Assembly (NCBI GenBank): GCA_019022495.1
Contig: JAFEKR010000005.1
Coordinates: forward strand, 3,348,001 to 3,412,000
DNA from: Epichloe hybrida
Lineage: Eukaryota; Ascomycota; Sordariomycetes; Hypocreales; Clavicipitaceae
Direction of reading: 5' to 3'
DNA length: 64,000 nt
The translations under genes and the position numbers were made by a program. Below are positions 34,331 to 46,021 of this stretch, piece after piece (position 1 is the first letter of the stretch; every line of letters starts with the position of its first letter). The notes below the pieces were generated by a model that was not told where the DNA came from, did not search any database, and saw nothing but the letters and a program-made list of their open reading frames with translations.

Positions 34331-34745
34331 CACGCACGCGGCCTTGGAAAGCGGCGGGTTGCTGCTCTACGGTGCGAATCAATATCGACGGACCAGAACA
34401 CTGAAGGGAGACGAGACGAGCCCTTCACGACGGGGTGGGTCGCCTGTCCAATCAGCTGAGTGACGTCAACTGGCATTGGCCCAGGGGGGGCACTGGCCCA
34501 CTGGGTGATTGGGTTTAATTAAGCTGCCAGATGCAGCTGGCTGCAGCTGCCAGGTGCCTCTTTTGGCAGGGGTCGTGGGGTTCCTCGACCAGGACGAACT
34601 CACTTACAAGTTGCAACCTCTCCTTCCCAAGCTCGGTGCTTCTATCTTTTCCTCCCGGACTTTGCCCCTCTCTTGATCTGTCTATTGCCTCTATCCCCAC
34701 AGTCTTGCACACTTCCAGACACGTTCCATTGTATTGTTTTTCGCC
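34331..34745. promoter_or_regulatory. Divergent promoter region before MOSC reductase
   Basis: About 415 bp between divergent starts. A palindromic cluster of gcagctg/cagctgc words lies near 34524-34551; C/T-rich sequence precedes the MOSC start. Confidence 0.35.
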
Positions 34746-36508
34746 ATGGCTGTGGAAACATGGGCTGCAGACTTCACCACGTCCTTTGAGGTGGATAAAC
34801 TTCTCGAGGTCCGCCTCTCTGGCAGGAAGAAAATGCCCGGCTTGAACATCGAGACAGGAATTGACAAGAAGATTGTAAATCACCCCATTAAAATTAACAA
34901 GTTGGGGCTTGAAGGGGACTGGCATGACCTGACCTTTCATGGTGGCCCAGACAAGGCAATTCTCGGATGTGAGTGACGGTGATATTATCGCAGTCCGCTA
35001 GTATTTGGATACAGTGAGATAAAACAAGACAAACAACAGCCACTCACCAAACTCGTCATTTTATCATAGATTGCTCATCGCATTACCCTAACTGGGCCAC
35101 TTCGTACCCCGACCGCCGTGATAAGTTCGTTCCGGGCGGATTCGGCGAAAACTTCGTCACCTCTCACATGAACGAACGCAACGTCTGTATCGGCGACATC
35201 GTATCAGTAGGCCCAGAGGTTCAATTGCAAGTATCGCTTCCCCGGCAGCCATGTTTCAAGCTCAATCATCGATTCTCTCTGAAGAATTTCGCGCCTGTGA
35301 CGTACCAAACGAGCCGAACAGGCTGGTATTACCGAGTGATTCGAGAAGGCACCGTGAACGCGGGCGACAATATACGCTTGGTAGAGCGAAAACACCCACA
35401 GTGGACCATGGAGCGCATACAAGAATACTTGCATCGAGATAAAGACAATTTTGAGATGAACAAACTACTCTCAGAGGTGGAGGCCTTGGGTGAGGAAAGC
35501 CGCGGCCAATTCCGGAATCGGGTGGCCAAGGCGATGAGAAGAAAAACTACGAGGCCTGCCGAAGACCACTGGGTGGATTATAAGATCATCGAGCGTAGAA
35601 TGGAGACACCGAGAGTAGTTTCACTCACCTTGCAGTGTACAGACCCTGATCCGGATGCTGAAAACTCACTGCTCGGAGCACACGCTCGACTCAAGTTGCC
35701 CAATGGACTCGTCAGAATTTATTCCGTCGTGTCAAGAGGAGATGAAATATCAAACTTGACTGACCAGATTGAAGTCGGTGTTGCTCTCGACGAGAATAGC
35801 CGCGGCGGTTCCCGTTATCTTCATCAAGACTCCAAGGTCAACGACATCATTCAAGTCAGCCACATAACAACCGACGGGAAAGCAAACAACGCGGCAAGTC
35901 ACCACCTCTTCATTGCCGGTGGCATCGGCATTACCGCATTTCTCGCTTTGATAAGGGAAATGATCTCCATCAATTGGAGCTGCAAGCTCCACTATGGTGT
36001 TCGCTCAGCAGCCGACATCCCCTTTGCCGACCGATTGACCGCCTTCAAGGACAACGTTGTCATCTACGACAAGTCCAAGGGGGAAAGAATGGACATACCA
36101 TGCATCATCAAGGCAATGCCTTGGAATAGCCACGTTTATGCCTGCGGGCCCAATCGCATGATGAAAGCTGTGAAAAGCGCCGTGCAGGCATGCGGTATTT
36201 CCCCCGGAGAAGTTCACTACGAAGCTTACGCAGCAGACATTTCTGGAGATCCATTTGAAGCCAAGGTTGCGAACAAGAACGGCAAAGTTCTTCAAGTGAG
36301 CAAGGATGAGAGCTTACTTCAGGTATTGCAGCGCGAGTACCCCGGCATTGCGTCCAGTTGTGAGGTAGGAAATTGCGGAACGTGCAAGGTTTCTCTGAAG
36401 AGCGGACGTGTTGATCATAGGGGTACGGCACTCTTGCCGGAGGAGAAGGATTCGGCCATGTTGGCTTGCGTGAGTCGCGGTATTGGAAGAGTTACTATTG
36501 AAATTTGA
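34746..36508 (+). CDS. MOSC domain-flavin reductase-ferredoxin fusion protein
   Basis: Two exons, 34746-34968 and 35070-36508, with a 101-bp intron, give 553 aa. The N-terminal MOSC domain runs to about residue 160 and has GLEGDWHDLTFHGGPDKA, GGFGENF and PRQPCFKL (Cys136), the molybdenum-cofactor-sulfurase C-terminal type. A ferredoxin-reductase-type FAD/NAD domain follows (YSVVSRGDE, HHLFIAGGIGITAFLALI, YACGPNRMM). A plant-type 2Fe-2S domain ends the protein, with Cys505, Cys510, Cys513 and Cys541. The layout resembles bacterial YiiM fused to a vanillate-demethylase-type reductase, suggesting reductive detoxification of N-hydroxylated or similar compounds; that role is inference. An MFS transporter follows on the same strand. 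Confidence 0.9.
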
Positions 36509-36836
36509 AAGCAAGAGAATTGACACACAGGTTACTATCAAAGTCAGCCTCCCCCCAAGAAAAAAAAAACCAACAAACTCACGTCTTTGTAACGTGGCGT
36601 CTTTTTCAACAAGGTTCTTATTGATACTTTCTATTGTTGTCGACTACCTGTATAGTTCTGTAGCTTAGAGACATTCAACTCCGATTTTTGAATGTCCAAC
36701 TTTACGGCTGCCTTGCTAAAGCAGGTGCGCTCCTGCCCCATGAGTTCGACAAGGACTTCCTTCGCCTGACGGAGCATTCACTTTCGGGACCTTGAGATCA
36801 AAATCCTTCTTCAGCATCGTCCCCTCTTTCGCTAGC
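36509..36836. other. Intergenic, MOSC gene to MFS transporter
   Basis: 328 bp with an A-run near 36560; nothing else seen. Confidence 0.4.
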
Positions 36837-38405
36837 ATGAATACGTCTCCCCTGGAGAACAACCCTGATGTGCCGAACGACGACCCCAACAATAGAGAAA
36901 GTCTCCCCGAGTTTGGAGTACGTATTCCTGATGGCGGCTTACAAGCCTGGCTCATTGTGTTAGGAGGGTTCATTAACTACTTCGTTGTTTTCGGTACGGG
37001 AGCTTCAACATCCCTGACTCGGAGCGTCTTACTTAACAGACTAGGTATCATGAACTCCTGGGCCACCTTCCAGACCTTATATGGACTGCCACCGGGACCA
37101 TGGCCTACTGCGGATGCTAGAGCAATAGGTTTCATTGGACATACTCAGGTTGATTACTAAATTCATGTCCAAATCACATTCATGTTCCGCGACTAACACG
37201 TCAGAGCACATCGTTTACCTCACGGGAGGTTTGATATCAGGGCCGATTTTCGACAAATGGGGCGCGCGCAAACCATTGTTCGCGGGCGCAACTTTCTGCT
37301 TTTTATCTTTCCTCGGCGCCGGCTACTCGACCAAGTTCTGGCACTACATCCTTGCACAGGGAGTCCTTTTTGGCGCCACAGGTGCGCTGATGTAAACGCT
37401 GCTCCTCGCTCACCCGAAAAGAAGAGGCGTCACGTACTAACGAATGCAAATATGTCAATCTGCAGATTGGACCCGACGGCCAGTGCGATTACAGGGTGGT
37501 TCAGTAAAAGAACAACCATGGCTTTGAGTGTTGCCGTGTCTGGGTCAGCTCTTGGTGGCGTTTTTTGGCCGCTTGTCATCGCGGAACTGCTCGAGACGCT
37601 CAATCTGCGTCAATTGCACCTAGTACTAGCAGCGACAACAGGACCTCTGGTTACGATTGGATGTTTGCTAGTGCGAGAGAGAAAGGGAGCTGCCGGTCAT
37701 GACAACTATGGGCGCCCAAGCAAGGAATCGCAAAGGGGTGCGGCACATGCAATCTGGGACTGGCGCTTCCTCTTTCTGTGTTTCTCCCTCCTCAGTCTTT
37801 ATACTGGAGTCCTTTTGCCATTCACCAAGATTACAAGGTGTGCTCTTGATAACCAAATCCCGCTGCGTCTAGCTCATGCCTTGGTACCAATCATGTACGG
37901 CGGCTCTTGTCTTGGAAGGATTGGAGCTGGTTGGCTGGCAGGTAAATTGGGGGGGTCAGTTGCGCTCTTTTCTCCTCCAACGCAAACCGAGCTGAATCAC
38001 AGCTTATTGATCAGTTGGTTTTGTGTCTTCAGGTTCAATATCATGTTTTCGATGGCCATGTTGGCCAGTCTCCTAGTATTCTGCTGGATCTGGATGACGA
38101 GCCATGCCGCGCAGACCGCATTTGCTTTCATGTTTGGCCTGCTTGGCGGAGGCCTGTCACCACTCGCTTCTGCATGTATGGCACAGACAACTCAAGATAT
38201 GGGTCATATTGGGTTGCGGTTCGGGGTCATGATGGCCATTTGCTCCGTCGGTTACATCGGCAGTGCGCCTATTACAGAATTTGTACTGCAAAGGACGTCT
38301 TGGACCGGAGTTCATGTTTTTACCGGCACTGTCTGCTTTATAGGGGCGTTGTTCACAATAACGACCAGATTCTGCTGGCAACCGAAAGTTTGGAGCAGAT
38401 TTTGA
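36837..38405 (+). CDS. MCT-type major facilitator superfamily transporter
   Basis: Five exons, 36837-36993, 37045-37148, 37207-37391, 37466-37954 and 38033-38405, give 435 aa, a normal monocarboxylate-transporter-like length. PDGGLQAWLIVLGGFINYF starts helix 1; GIMNSWATFQTLY, GGLISGPIFDKWG, LAQGVLFGATGAL and GWFSKRTTMALSVAVSGSALG are the standard fungal MCT blocks, each restored across introns. Exon 3 needs the second AG of a tandem CAGAG acceptor. The last intron (78 bp, GTCAGT donor) is a multiple of three and open, so retention would add 26 residues. The substrate is unknown; fungal relatives carry carboxylates, riboflavin or toxins. It may work with the upstream reductase. Confidence 0.82.
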
Positions 38406-38722
38406 CCTTGTTGCAATGGAGAGATATATGCCACCTAGTTGAGCTCGTCTTAGCAGGCTCGTTGTTCTGTCGAGGTACAGTGATAGAGAATGACATTAGA
38501 TGGTATTTTAAACGTGCACCCCATCATTTGACATCTTCCCGCGCCTTCCTCTCGTCAGAGAAAGACCACAGCCTGAAGACTTACGAAAGACTTACGAACA
38601 AAGGAAGCAGACATGTATCGACAAACGGTGCCAATGTATCTTGACCGAATCCACCAATGATTGCCATGACCTACACAAGAGCACGAAGATGTATCGTCGA
38701 TCCAAACTACCGACTACACTCA
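38406..38722. other. Convergent gap, MFS and IFRD genes
   Basis: 317 bp of 3' flanks; nothing recognised. Confidence 0.4.
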
Positions 38723-40048
38723 TCATCGCTTACCTCCAGCGGAGTGTTGGCTCTCGTCCCAGCGTGCATCTTCCAGGCATTCCATGACAACAGGATTGAC
38801 AAAAACATGGTGTTGTAGGCCGCCGCGGAAAAGAACCTTCATCATATTGACTCGTGAGAAGAGCGACCAGGTGTCGATTCTGGTACTGTGATGGCCGAGA
38901 CGAAGTCGACATCTGTAGCCGTATTCCACCTGCCCGTCGTCGGAGAGCGCGGTGGAGTAGTAGGGTCCCACGCCTCGTTCCAAAGACGTGACGACGCTAA
39001 CTAGGCTTTCGCGCAGATCGCGGCGCTGCTTTCTCGCCACTGATTTGCTGCTCAGCTTGGCGAGGTCACTGATGCGGCCGATGAGTCGTTGGGGGTCGTA
39101 AGACAGCTGGAACGGCTCGCCTGTCTCTTGTTCATGGTTCCGCGACGACTCGAAAATGAGGGCAATGGATTGTCCGGCGTTGCATTTGATATTGGTATCG
39201 GAACTGTCGAACTGGTCGACGAAGGCGTCCATGGCGGTATCGGCAAGGTCGGAAAAGTCATCTACGTGACTTGCTACGAACGACCAGCCGATGATGGCAG
39301 CAGACACGACGGATGCGTTGTCGTGCGATTCGACGCTATCGCCATCACTTTGGACAATGTCCACGAGATACTGCATGACCCCCAGCGCGGCGTCTTCCAA
39401 GCCTCCCGCGTAGAGAACCGCCATGCAGAGCGCGTAAATGGCATATACTTTGCACTCGTCGTCGTCGTCGTCTACCAGGATTTGTTTCAAGGCTTTTTCG
39501 CTGCTTTCAAACATCTCCAAGTCCTCCGCTGTGCCTACGGTCAAGCAGTACGCCTGCAGACTGAGCAGCCTCTCGCGAGCTGTAGCTCCGCGATCCGCCT
39601 CTTTGAGAAACAACTCGACCAATGCCGCCGCGGCGGGGTCCAGCCAGTAGTGTGTCTCTGCGTTGTACTTTGTGCGCAGAACTCTGACATACGTCTCTAG
39701 GAGTTGCTCGCGAACATCGCTATTGTTATGCTTTTTGTCTTGCAAGTTGTCGATCAGAGCCACGGCGTCAAACTCTCTTGCTCCTTCGTCCAGGGTCGCT
39801 GCTCCAGAGCCCCCCGAGTGCACACTCGACATCATGTCGTCAAACTCGAAGTCGTTGTCATCTTCGCTATCGCTCACATCAGAGGCAACCCGGCTGTGTA
39901 CGGCAGAGTGTGTCGGTGACGTCAGAAGCGAAGGCAAAGGGGATCCTCCGGGCGTGGCGGTGCCAGAAGCACGGCCGGATTTGATGGCCTTTTTCGAGGT
40001 GGTTTTGCCGCTGCCCTTGAGGGCCTTGACTCTGGCGTGGTTCATCAT
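38723..40048 (-). CDS. Interferon-related developmental regulator (IFRD) homologue
   Basis: A single exon of 441 aa from the ATG at 40048 (ATGATG with a CACC context). The N-terminus is basic, then Ser/Asp-rich and disordered (SDVSDSEDDNDFEFDD). The helical IFRD domain starts at about residue 100 (ALIDNLQDKKHNNSDVREQLLETY) and continues through DDDDDECKVYAIYALCMAVLYAG; the C-terminal block is IDTWSLFSRVNMMKVLFRGGLQHHV. IFRD proteins are ARM-like regulators; the animal IFRD1 binds ribosomes and deacetylase complexes, but the fungal role is unclear. Near the stop the coding strand reads GGTAAGCG, a possible donor, so a short final exon cannot be excluded. Confidence 0.88.
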   Translation of the reverse strand: MMNHARVKALKGSGKTTSKKAIKSGRASGTATPGGSPLPSLLTSPTHSAVHSRVASDVSDSEDDNDFEFDDMMSSVHSGGSGAATLDEGAREFDAVALIDNLQDKKHNNSDVREQLLETYVRVLRTKYNAETHYWLDPAAAALVELFLKEADRGATARERLLSLQAYCLTVGTAEDLEMFESSEKALKQILVDDDDDECKVYAIYALCMAVLYAGGLEDAALGVMQYLVDIVQSDGDSVESHDNASVVSAAIIGWSFVASHVDDFSDLADTAMDAFVDQFDSSDTNIKCNAGQSIALIFESSRNHEQETGEPFQLSYDPQRLIGRISDLAKLSSKSVARKQRRDLRESLVSVVTSLERGVGPYYSTALSDDGQVEYGYRCRLRLGHHSTRIDTWSLFSRVNMMKVLFRGGLQHHVFVNPVVMECLEDARWDESQHSAGGKR

Positions 40049-43000
40049 GGTGCTGAGTTTGCTTGATGTCCTCAAAGATGAATCCAGCGACTGGCGGATT
40101 CGTTGCGCGTGAAGATGCGACTGCCAATGACAAACAGTCGGAGGCGGCGTTTTTGGTGAGGAGCTCTCTGGTGGCAAGAAAAAGCCCCTCGAGATGGGCT
40201 TTGCAAGCTAAGGGAAGTAGGTTGATGTATATGTGTATCCGGAGTTTATTGATGTCAAGTCGGTGGTTTAAGCGTGCTTCGCAGGTAATGGGAGATGGCA
40301 GTCTTATTTGTTATTGCGAATAGTGTTGGGAGCACAAGGTCCATAGGGAATGAATGATGATGCAAAAATTTATGCAGTGCGGTCTTGAAGTGTCCAGGAA
40401 AAAGAATGAGAAAGCAACAGCTTGTTACTGGCTGTTGGGAGCAGCTGTTGTTGGAATACGAGGTCGAGTTGGGCGTCGAGAGAAAATGTGGAAAGAGGAA
40501 AGGCGGTAAACGGACGAGGTGTAATAATAGATGGGAATAAATGGCAAGCAAAGGCGGGCAGCGTGGAAGTTGGTGTGGCGGCAATGCAATGGTCATGATC
40601 GCCTGTTACTGGCTGCTGACTTGGGTCCTTGGTGGAGCAGCGGCCGGCCCACATCACCACCAAGGGCCACCACCAAGGGCCACCACCAAGGGCCTTGGTC
40701 CGCGGCAGCTCAACCCACGAACTTTGCGGGGAGATGGGATGATGACTTTCCCGACGTCATCCTCAAATGCCACTTTACGCGGTTGACGCGTTTCCCATCT
40801 AACTCGTAGTCCATACTGACTGATTATCACTGGTGAGTGTGTGGTGGTGGGCCTGGTGGCAGAGGACGGACTCGAGGGGGGGGGGGGAGAAGAAGGGCGG
40901 CGCCAGCCAGAGTGGGTCCCAATGGCTTGGGATTGTAATAAAAGGCTGGGCCAGGGGTCGGCCACTGGGAGGGCCGCATTCTGCTAGCTAGAGGAAGTCA
41001 AAGAGTTCATATTTTAATATTAGGTGCGTGGCAGGCAGGCTTGGTGCCGGGTGGTTGCTTTGGGTTGCTTGGGCGGCTGCTTGGGCTGCTTGTTGGGCTG
41101 CTTGTTGTTGGGTGCTCGAGTGGAGGCGGCGGCCACCCGCAGCAGCGACTTTATCATTACAGAGGAGCGCGGCATGATGCTCAGACCAGACACACGTCAA
41201 ACATCAGTCGGCCATAATTAAGCAAGCCATAGGTCATCCGTGAGGCCGTCGTGGCGTCTGGCCAAGCCGTGTGCTCTGGGCAGGGCAACACCATTGGCCG
41301 GCCGCGATCCGCAATCTGTGTTGAGATCTCGAGACAACCAACCACCGCGTCTCCGTAATACCAGACAGATACGGAGTAGTTCGTACCGATCTGCAAGAAG
41401 TGTGTGCCTGCCACCTTGCCGTGCGACTACGGGGACTACGGATTATGAGCAGGAACACAATTGATTCAGTTGTCATGCTTGTTCTTGTGCCTGGCCCGCA
41501 TCTACTTCTACTAATCATGTTCGGACGTATGTACGTCCGTAGAATGATGTACATAAGCTCCTCCGTAATACGGACTGGACTACTCTGCGCTAATACCGTT
41601 TTGGCCTAGGTCCTAGGTAATGATGCGACATGGTCTGTGCGCCGGACAAATCCGCAATCTGCAGGAACGGAATGCGTGTGGGTTGCGTTCCTGGTTCCAA
41701 GCCAAGTCGGCAGACCATTCATTCAATAAAGTAATAAAGTAGTACGGATTACCCAGGAAGGTACGGAGTGCGGAGTATTAATCCGTATGTAGATACGAAT
41801 TACGAATTAGAGCGCGACATGTTCCCGTCTCTCTCGCGACTGATTACTTCATCAGCCATGAGAGATGAAAAATTCCCGATTCTTCCTGTTCCCATGTTCC
41901 CATGCACGGCCCCATGTGCCTCTTTTAAAATTATCTGACCACCCCAGACCAGCATCTGAGATTCTTTGGCGCTGGTTGGCCGAGAGAGCCTCGCTTTGAC
42001 CCTGTCTTTGCAAATTTACGTTTTTCGGCTCCCTCCATCCCTGTAATAGGAAACATTCCGGGATATTCTGGCGTCACGCGATGGCTTCATGGTTGCGGCA
42101 CGAAGGGCTATTTCGGTGGGAGCTTTTGTTTGCCTTGCGACTCGTTGATTTGTCCATCTAAGCGCCATTGTACATCATCGTTGGGTTATAGAAACCAGTA
42201 TCAGATGGCCCCCATTGATTCGCCATTCCGGTTCGACCGAGCAAACAACGGAGCCTGCTTCCTGATACAAGCCGGCCCAACGCGCGCCCCAGCAACCAGT
42301 CGATGCCGTCCCTGGAGGTTTCAAAAATCTGACTCAAATGCCCCCCAGCGGTATTAGCGGTCGTTGGATCAATGCAATCAATGCAATCAACGCAATAAAT
42401 GGTATGATTGGGTGAACATCTCGAGGGCACGCCGCTGCGAGCAACGTAAACCACCGTCATACCAGCTCATGTACGTCCGTCCGTATTTGACCAATGATGG
42501 GGTATTAACCGAGGGCTCGTGTGCCCGACCGCTGTGTCAAATTAAAAGCCCTGCCTGGCTGGCCACGGAGCTCGACTTGGCTGCTCACGTGCACGTGCAC
42601 GTGCGCTTTCGAAGCCTCGTTGAAGAAGCCGGGCAACTTCTACATGTCCACGACAAGGAGCCATTGAGACGAGTGCGCCGTGCCAGTGCAAATGAAGAAA
42701 AGTCAGTCCCTTTGTCCGTTCAGCGGCCACCTGGATACGAAGGAACTCTTGTTATTGTGTGACTGGAACTAGTAGGCAAGTCTATTGACAAGGTAGCTAA
42801 CTCGATGCAACGACAGAAAAAAAACCGGCGGGCATTTGCATCTCAAGCAAGAAGAAAAAGAGACAATCGAATCGTAAGGGTAGCCGAGCGTCCGTCAGCA
42901 AATGTAGCCCCGGGAGCATGAAACCAAGAACAACAAAACGAGACAAGTCTACTCAGTTCTTCGCGCGGGCGGAAAGAGAGCGCTGCGGGGGGTTCGCGAT

Positions 43001-43706
43001 GCACTATCACAGATGTTAGCAGAGGAAGAGAGGAAGCATAGAGTAAGCGGGCATTGTTTTGGGAAGTGCGTTTGGCCTGACGACTATCATTGGAAACAAT
43101 TCCGAATTCCATTCCTCCGTGCTCCGTAGAATCCATCTGTCGTGAATAGCCGCTGATGCCAAGCTAACATGCTTTACAGCGTCATGGCGGCTGGACAACG
43201 TCTCGCTGTCAATTCCAGACTCTGAGTCCAGATCGTGTAGATGGCGTTCGTGCACAACCACCGGGTGGCTTTGGTGGCTCGGTGGACATCATGGTGAGAA
43301 AACCCCTCACTCGGCAAGCCGGCTCGGAGTTCAACCCAAATAAGTTGTGTGGGGAAAGAAAAAGAAGAAGAAAAAAGCACAGCCTAAGCACAAAATGTCC
43401 ACATGCTTCCTTTCGAAAGCAGCCGCAGACAGAATATTTCATACCACGCGAGTCATGTGCCTCGAAACGTGGCGATAGTAAAATCATGGTAAATTATTTT
43501 GATCAGCTAGAGAATTCTGGCTGAAGTGAAGAAATGAAGATTGCGACGCCCCCTGGACAGATGGGCGTAGAACAGAGCAAACGAATTCATGGCGAGACAG
43601 TCCAAGAGCACCGCGCTGATAACTCCGAAAAAAAAAAAAAACCCTTTCCGATCCTGAATGAACATATTCCGCCATGTCGCATAATAGGTGACCAAGACTC
43701 TAATCA
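40049..43706. other. Gene-poor stretch of 3.7 kb
   Basis: Near 40655-40695 there is a short ccaccaagggcc tandem repeat of about three units, and a G-run near 40877. A gcttgggc/gctgctt repeat lies at 41060-41110. Several tacggagta-type motifs lie at 41370-41780. A cacgtgcacgtgcacgtg run lies near 42587. I found no supported gene; ORFs lack domains and signal peptides. Confidence 0.5.
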
Positions 43707-44187
43707 TTACCTCGGAAGCCGATGACATTTTGAACCAGCCCAATGGACTTTAGTTATTTTATCTCCCATCATATAACCGGACTTCGGGTCAACCGGATGG
43801 AACCCATCTTTAACACCAAGTTGATAGCAGTCCATCTCGAACCGCTTCCCTTCAATAGAAAAGTTGGGGAGTGCGACGCACTATAAGTGTCAGTACGAGA
43901 TTGAAGCTTCAAAGAATGGCAACGATGTACTTACGTTTCCAAGGCCGTGATCATAAGTTGCCTATACGAAAGTTAGAGTATTGTACCTTTTAAAGTTGGG
44001 AACGCCGAAGCTAGAGGAAGATGCCTACCGAGCCTGCGAAGTTTTCCATGCAATTATTCATAGTCAGCTCCCAGTCGTATTTAAGCTTGGCTCCCGACTC
44101 CTTGATGGAATGGCAGGCGCACATATCGTGAAATTTAGCCACCACAAGAGGCAGAATGACAGGAAGCAGAGCGAAAACGGGACGCAT
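43707..44187 (-). CDS. Small secreted cysteine-rich protein, effector candidate
   Basis: Three exons, 44029-44187, 43935-43961 (27 nt) and 43707-43880, with introns of 67 and 54 bp, give 119 aa. All four junctions have GT-AG ends (GTAGGC, GTAAGT donors) and phase 0, and no single frame shows this gene. MRPVFALLPVILPLVVA is a clear signal peptide. The mature part holds six cysteines (Cys23, 25, 46, 63, 80, 114), enough for three disulfides, with MCACHSIKESG, WELTMNNCMENFAG and FEMDCYQLGV. I recognise no named family. Size, secretion, even cysteine count and a gene-poor location are the usual marks of fungal effector-like proteins; function is not shown. Confidence 0.65.
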
Positions 44188-45672
44188 GGTGAGTTGAGAC
44201 GTGTTTCGTTGTTGAAGTGGGAGTTGAGAGTGAATGGCAGACAGGATCTGGATTTGAACTTGGATTTGAATTTGGACCTGATGTCAAGAAAACAAGCGAT
44301 TTATATATAATCCGCAAGATACGCGATGATGAAGACGAGGCTCTATGAAGGCAAGGGTGTGTTTAGGCAGAATTGGGAAGAAAAACGATCATAAAGTCAG
44401 TCCAAATGATCCTTCCATGAGCGATTAACCGTCCACACCGTCTATCCATGCCAGGACTTGCAACTTCCAAGGGCCGGCTTCTTTTTTTTTTGAGAGGGTT
44501 AGTTGGTTCGTTGGTTGGCTGCGAAGAAGTGCTACGAGGCACCTTTCTCGTGTACCAGTTGAGACTCACATCTACGACTTTGGGAGCAAGTACGGATATG
44601 TAGAAGACGCGTCCGTTTTCTTTCGGGCACAAGCGAGGCACCGAAATCTAGCAATTTGTACTGCGTAATCCGCACATAGAAACGGGGGCAACTAAACGCG
44701 CATCCGATATTAGCCTTAATCTATTAGAATGACCTTATACTTCGTATTTGTGATTCTTTAAATCTATACTATATCTTAAGTTTATCATAACACCTATAAT
44801 ACGGATCCGAAAGTGTGCTTTCTATAACTTTTCAAGACCTTAATATTATAACAGCTATTATAAGTGCTTAATATAGGTGGCTCTTATAGGTGCCTTGCTA
44901 GCGGATTACTTCTTATAGGAAGTATGTAAGGTGCAATGCGGCGACAGCTAGCATTGGCGGATCTTTTGGTCTAGTGGCTTACCTAGCACACCTTCTAGGT
45001 TCTGACAAGAAAAGGCAATGTAGTAAGAACAGTTTACTCTGTATATAGCTATGCTATTATGCTATTCCTTAAAAATAAAGGATACATCTTCTTTATAAAG
45101 CTTAGAAAGAAGATATGCAAGCATGTTTTAAAGATAAACTAGGGAAAACGGTGGATGGACATTTACTTTTCACGGACGCGCGTTTAGTTATCCTGGAAAC
45201 GGTATTTCCCTCCTTCCTTTTTTGTCTTATGGACATGGGACACGGAAATGGACATGGGAATGGACATGGTAGGTTGCACGCGAAGGACGGTTGCAGCCGA
45301 CTGGGCACTTATTACTTGTGCGTTTACGGACTACGTATTGATTTTCCTTGTTTGCCTTGCAGCATAGTGGGTGCATGATGCTTTTCACGCCCTCATATGT
45401 ATGACTCTTGCGACTCCGTGGCCCCCATAATTCAACGGCGTTATGGCCAGGATTCGATCCATAGGCAAAATGAAAATTATAGGCAGAAGTCGGGACTTGA
45501 GCCCGTGTCTCTACTCCGTACGGAAACACCAAATACCAGCGAGGTATTATGGATGGAGTATACATCACCGCCGCCTTGCAGCACTCGCTGACAAGGGGGG
45601 GTTCGCGACCGTCGGATGCGGCCGGGGCTAGAGTTAGGGTTAGATCTGCCGGCTCCTGACTCCTGGCTTGGC
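44188..45672. other. AT-rich, repeat-rich gap
   Basis: 44690-45110 is strongly AT-rich. Within it, about 44959-45006 resembles the 5' half of a tRNA-Gln (A-box-like tggtctagtgg and ttctgac), without a 3' half. A short atggacatggga-type repeat lies near 45229-45270. No gene is supported. Confidence 0.45.
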
Positions 45673-45959
45673 TACAATACACCTCCTGAATTATTTTACA
45701 AATCTACATGCCCCAGTTTTTCGTCCCTCTCTAACAGCTGCGAGCAACTGCAAGCCTGGATCATTTTAGAGAGCTACAAGGAAAAAAATGCAGGGTATGG
45801 AACGCCACTAAAAGATACATTATTTCTAATGTAAATTGCAAGGAAATCGAGGTATCTGTCAATCCTAGCCCCTGTTGCCTTCATTTCCTGTCTGACATCT
45901 GATTGGCCTAATTGCCCCTGTCATGTAGATTTGTAAAATAATTCAGGGGGGGTATTGTA
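45673..45959. mobile_element. MITE-like element, family A, copy 2, intact
   Basis: 287 bp. The arms 45673-45710 (tacaatacacctcctgaatt, ending aatctacatg) and 45922-45959 match as inverted repeats of about 38 bp with few mismatches. It is flanked by TA, which would fit a Tc1/mariner-type target duplication if TA is not counted as part of the repeat. There is no ORF of its own. The interior matches copy 1 at 17773-18337 in the opposite orientation. Confidence 0.8.
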
Positions 45960-46021
45960 TGCCCACTAATCTCCTTGTGCGTGTTCCACCTTGTGGGTCT
46001 AGGAGTCCCGCAAGTTTTATG

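Noticed and set aside
40531..40809. His/Pro-rich ORF over ccaccaaggg repeats
   Set aside because: The composition comes from the tandem repeat; no conserved sequence.
45115..45378. 87-aa ORF with GHGNGHGNGHG
   Set aside because: Low-complexity repeat in AT-rich DNA, with no signal peptide or homology pattern.
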